A stretch of 7,021 nt of DNA. Origin: JAMCRM01 sp041685075 (lineage in GTDB: Bacteria; Acidobacteriota; Terriglobia; Bryobacterales; Bryobacteraceae). The translations under genes were made by a program, and so were the position numbers. The notes below the pieces were generated by a model, which was not told where the DNA came from, did no database searches, and saw nothing but the letters and a program-made list of their open reading frames with translations. The stretch is taken from positions 1 through 7,021 of the forward strand of contig JAWLGN010000293.1 in the NCBI GenBank assembly GCA_041685075.1. The letters run 5' to 3'. Shown here piece by piece: positions 4,740-7,021 of the stretch; position 1 is the stretch's first letter, and every line of letters starts with the position of its first letter.

Positions 4740-5759
4740 ATGGTAACCATTGCTGTAGACGCAATGGGGGGAGACAACGCCCCGCAATCCGAAGTGGAAG
4801 GGGCGCTCCAGGCCGCCAGTTCCCTGGGAGTTAAGGTGATCCTGGTGGGACGCCAGGAGGTGCTCCGCCGGGAACTCGCCCGTCACGACTGGGCGGGCTT
4901 ACCCATCGAGATCGTTCACGCCAGCGAAGTGGTGACCATGGAGGACCGCGCCGCCCGTGCCTTCCGCACCAAGCGCGACAGTTCTCTGCGGGTGGCCTCG
5001 CGGCTGGTTCGCGATGGGCTGGCCCAGGGCTTCGTCTCGGCGGGCAACACGGGCGCCGCCATGGCCACCGCCAAGATGGTCCAGGGCGTGGTGCAGGGCG
5101 TGGACCGTCCCGCCCTGGCCGGCATCTTCCCCACCATGGAAGGGCCGCCCGTGGTGGTGGTGGACGTGGGCGCCAACGTGGATTGTTCCCCCCGCATGCT
5201 GGCCCAGTTCGCCGTCATGGGCGAGATCTATTCCCGCAGCATCCTCCGCACCGCCCATCCCCGGGTGGGGCTGCTCTCCATCGGGGAGGAGGAGCAGAAG
5301 GGCAACGAGATCACCCGCTCCGCCATCCCCCTGCTCAAGAGCCTGCCGCTCAATTTTGTGGGCAACGTCGAGGGCCGGGACATCTACTCCGGCCGCGTGG
5401 ACGTGGTGGTCTGCGACGGCTTTATCGGCAACGTGGCGCTGAAGGTGAGCGAGGGCCTCATCGAGATGCTCAAGCACCTCCTCCAGGAGTCCCTCGAAGC
5501 CACCCTCACGCGGAAAATCGGTTACGTGCTGGCGCGGGCCGCCTTTACCGAGTTCAAGAAGCGGGTGGATTACTCCGAGTACGGCGGCGCGCCGCTGTTG
5601 GGCGTCAAGGGCGTCTGCATCATCTGCCACGGGCGCTCGAACGGCAAGGCCATCCGCAACGCCATTCGGGTGGCCGCGGAGTTCTCGACCGGGCGGGTTA
5701 ACGAGCGTATCGAAAACGAACTGCGGCACTTTTCGGCCGAGCGGATGATGAGCAAGTAA
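4740..5759 (+). CDS. plsX: Phosphate acyltransferase PlsX
   Basis: The product has 339 residues, full length for the family. PlsX converts acyl-ACP and phosphate to acyl-phosphate, which PlsY uses to acylate glycerol-3-phosphate at the start of phospholipid synthesis. It is a peripheral membrane enzyme on the cytoplasmic face. Signatures are the N-terminal IAVDAMGGDNAP (4-15), GFVSAGNTGA (97-106), RPALAGIFPT (123-132), VVDVGANVDC (140-149), NFVGNVEGRD (205-214), VCDGFIGNVALK (224-235) and GAPLLGVKG (283-291). All major conserved blocks are present without a frame break. The ATG at 4740 gives the standard N terminus, although no Shine-Dalgarno sequence is visible, so translation may be coupled to rpmF. 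Many bacteria carry fabH directly downstream; here dsbD follows after 48 bases. Confidence 0.97.
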   Translation: MVTIAVDAMGGDNAPQSEVEGALQAASSLGVKVILVGRQEVLRRELARHDWAGLPIEIVHASEVVTMEDRAARAFRTKRDSSLRVASRLVRDGLAQGFVSAGNTGAAMATAKMVQGVVQGVDRPALAGIFPTMEGPPVVVVDVGANVDCSPRMLAQFAVMGEIYSRSILRTAHPRVGLLSIGEEEQKGNEITRSAIPLLKSLPLNFVGNVEGRDIYSGRVDVVVCDGFIGNVALKVSEGLIEMLKHLLQESLEATLTRKIGYVLARAAFTEFKKRVDYSEYGGAPLLGVKGVCIICHGRSNGKAIRNAIRVAAEFSTGRVNERIENELRHFSAERMMSK

Positions 5760-5807
5760 TTCCGCCTGTTACCTGGCGGCGGCCCGCTTCATCCATCCTG
5801 GTAGGAC

Positions 5808-7021
5808 ATGATCAAGACCCTGGCGATCGCTGTACTGTTGCTTACGGGTTCCGCCTGGGCCCAGCAGCCCGGTCGGGTGGAGTGGACACTTCAGGTGGAG
5901 CCCGCCTCGGCGGCTCCCGGCTCTACCGTGCAGGCGCGTCTCGAAGCGCAGCTCGAAGCGGGCTGGCACCTCTACTCCGGCACCACCCCGGCGGCCATTC
6001 CCCTTACCGTTCGGCCGGTCGAAGACGGGCCGGCGGCCCGCGCGCGCCTCTACCAGCCGGAGCCCACCCGGGCCTTCGATCCCAACTTCGGCGAGGTCAC
6101 CGAAACCTACGAGCGCCAGGCCGTCTTCTACGTGCAGGCCGAACTGCGCCCCGACGCACCCGCCGGTCCCGCCGAACTGGCCTTCAACCTGCGCTACCAG
6201 ACCTGCGACGACAAGGTCTGCGTTCCCGGCCGGGCCGCCGTCTCCGCGCCCCTGACGATCGACCCCGCCGCGGCGGCCCTCGCGCTGCCGGCGCTGCCCG
6301 ATGGCTACACCGAGGCCGCCGGCCGCTCCCCCTCGGACGCCGCCGCGCCCGCCGCCGCCGACTCCCGGGGCATGACCGCCTTCCTGCTGATCGCCTTCGG
6401 CTTCGGCCTGGCCGCCATCTTCACCCCCTGCGTCTTCCCCATGATCCCCATCACGGTCTCGTTCTTCCTGAACCGGCAGTCCGGGACGCGGCGCGAGAGC
6501 CTCTACCAGGCCCTGGTCTTCTGCCTGGGGATCATTGTGCTGTTCACCGGCCTGGGGCTGCTGGTGACCGCCATCCTGGGGCCTTTCGGCGTGGTGCAGC
6601 TCGGCTCCAACCCCTGGGTCAACGGCTTCATCGCGCTGGTCTTCCTGGTCTTCGGCCTGAGCCTGCTGGGGGCCTTCGAGATCACCATCCCGTCGTCGGT
6701 GCTCACCCGGCTGGACCGCGCCTCCCAGGGCGGCGGCACGGCCGCCACCCTGCTGATGGGGCTGACCTTTTCTCTCACCGCCTTCGCCTGCGTGGGTCCC
6801 TTCGTGGGCACCCTGCTGGCCGCCTCGGTTTCGGGCGGCGGGTTGCGGCCGCTGGCCGGCATGACCAGCTTCGCCACCGGCCTGGCGCTGCCGTTCTTCC
6901 TGCTGGCGCTGTTTCCCTCTTACCGCAAGCGCCTGCCGCGCAGCGGCGGCTGGATGGCCCGGGTGAAGGTCGTGATGGGCTTCATCATCCTGGCCGCCAT
7001 ACTCAAGTACCTCAGCTCCGT
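5808..7021 (+). CDS. dsbD: Thiol:disulfide interchange protein DsbD, 5' part
   Basis: The first 404 codons are present; the frame is still open at the window end. DsbD carries electrons from cytoplasmic thioredoxin across the inner membrane to periplasmic thiol proteins. Residues 1-18 are a signal peptide (Ala-Trp-Ala before Gln19). Residues 25-150 form the periplasmic alpha domain, with YQTCDDKVCVP (130-140) holding the Cys133/Cys138 pair. An Ala/Pro-rich linker spans about 174-187. The membrane domain follows, with FTPCVFPMIP (206-215), containing Cys208, and AFACVGPF (325-332), containing Cys328. These are the two conserved transmembrane Cys of the DsbD/CcdA core, and about six hydrophobic segments are visible. 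A C-terminal thioredoxin-like domain is expected beyond the window. An in-frame TAG at 5802-5804 makes ATG 5808 the earliest possible start; AGGA at 5803-5806 is too close to be a normal ribosome binding site. Confidence 0.93.
   Translation, partial: MIKTLAIAVLLLTGSAWAQQPGRVEWTLQVEPASAAPGSTVQARLEAQLEAGWHLYSGTTPAAIPLTVRPVEDGPAARARLYQPEPTRAFDPNFGEVTETYERQAVFYVQAELRPDAPAGPAELAFNLRYQTCDDKVCVPGRAAVSAPLTIDPAAAALALPALPDGYTEAAGRSPSDAAAPAAADSRGMTAFLLIAFGFGLAAIFTPCVFPMIPITVSFFLNRQSGTRRESLYQALVFCLGIIVLFTGLGLLVTAILGPFGVVQLGSNPWVNGFIALVFLVFGLSLLGAFEITIPSSVLTRLDRASQGGGTAATLLMGLTFSLTAFACVGPFVGTLLAASVSGGGLRPLAGMTSFATGLALPFFLLALFPSYRKRLPRSGGWMARVKVVMGFIILAAILKYLSS

Larger units (their letters stand above)
3922..5759 (+). 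other. yceD-rpmF-plsX operon
   Basis: Three same-strand genes with gaps of 62 and 15 bases follow a consensus -10 box. This order is conserved across many bacterial phyla and links ribosome assembly with membrane lipid synthesis. I see no terminator inside it. Whether dsbD (48 bases after plsX) belongs to the same transcript is open; the gap has only a weak hairpin (CCGCC at 5762, GGCGG at 5775) without a T run. Confidence 0.8.

Noticed and set aside
4899..5729. A 276-codon minus-strand open frame opposite plsX
   Set aside because: PlsX is unmistakable on the plus strand; the antisense product is His/Gly/Ala-rich with no motif.
5762..5779. CCGCC/GGCGG hairpin after plsX as a terminator
   Set aside because: The stem has only five pairs, an 8-base loop and no T run.

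Overview
This window is a gene-dense, G+C-rich stretch of bacterial chromosome. All supported genes are on the + strand and gaps are short. The coding style suggests an Acidobacteriota member, possibly of the Bryobacterales/Solibacter type: several exported proteins have signal peptides ending just before Gln, a family-less exported VWA-like protein is present, and A/T-rich -10-like islands stand out in a G+C-rich background. This assignment is inference from style, not from a marker gene. I see no tRNA, rRNA, CRISPR array, insertion sequence or phage gene.

Left part (1-1296). The window opens inside an enolase-superfamily gene whose motifs match L-Ala-D/L-Glu (dipeptide) epimerases of murein peptide recycling. 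A possible small terminator follows. Next is an exported one-Cys peroxiredoxin of AhpE/Bcp type with a strong ribosome binding site. A 172-base gap then holds a C/G-tract hairpin and a candidate promoter.

Middle part (1297-3906). Two genes separated by only 4 bases form a likely transcription unit. The first encodes an exported protein with a beta-rich N-terminal half and a VWA-like C-terminal half that lacks the metal-binding motif. The second encodes a small SAM-dependent methyltransferase resembling the FAM173/ATPSCKMT lysine methyltransferases, which unexpectedly begins with a signal-peptide-like segment. A GlpF-type aquaglyceroporin follows, with a -10-like hexamer so close to its ATG that the transcript could be nearly leaderless.

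Right part (3907-7021). This is the classic housekeeping block yceD (DUF177) - rpmF (ribosomal protein L32) - plsX (phosphate acyltransferase), coupling ribosome assembly to phospholipid synthesis, with a good TATAAT box before yceD. Many bacteria have fabH next. Here the next gene is dsbD, the inner-membrane thiol:disulfide reductase that carries reducing power to the cell envelope. It is cut by the window end after the first part of its membrane domain.

Theme. Four of the eight proteins are predicted to be exported or to have an exported domain: the peroxiredoxin, the VWA-like protein, the methyltransferase and DsbD. Two of these four are thiol redox proteins. The best leads are the exported VWA-like/methyltransferase pair and the shared Ala-Gln cleavage pattern. 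The rest is mostly ordinary housekeeping.
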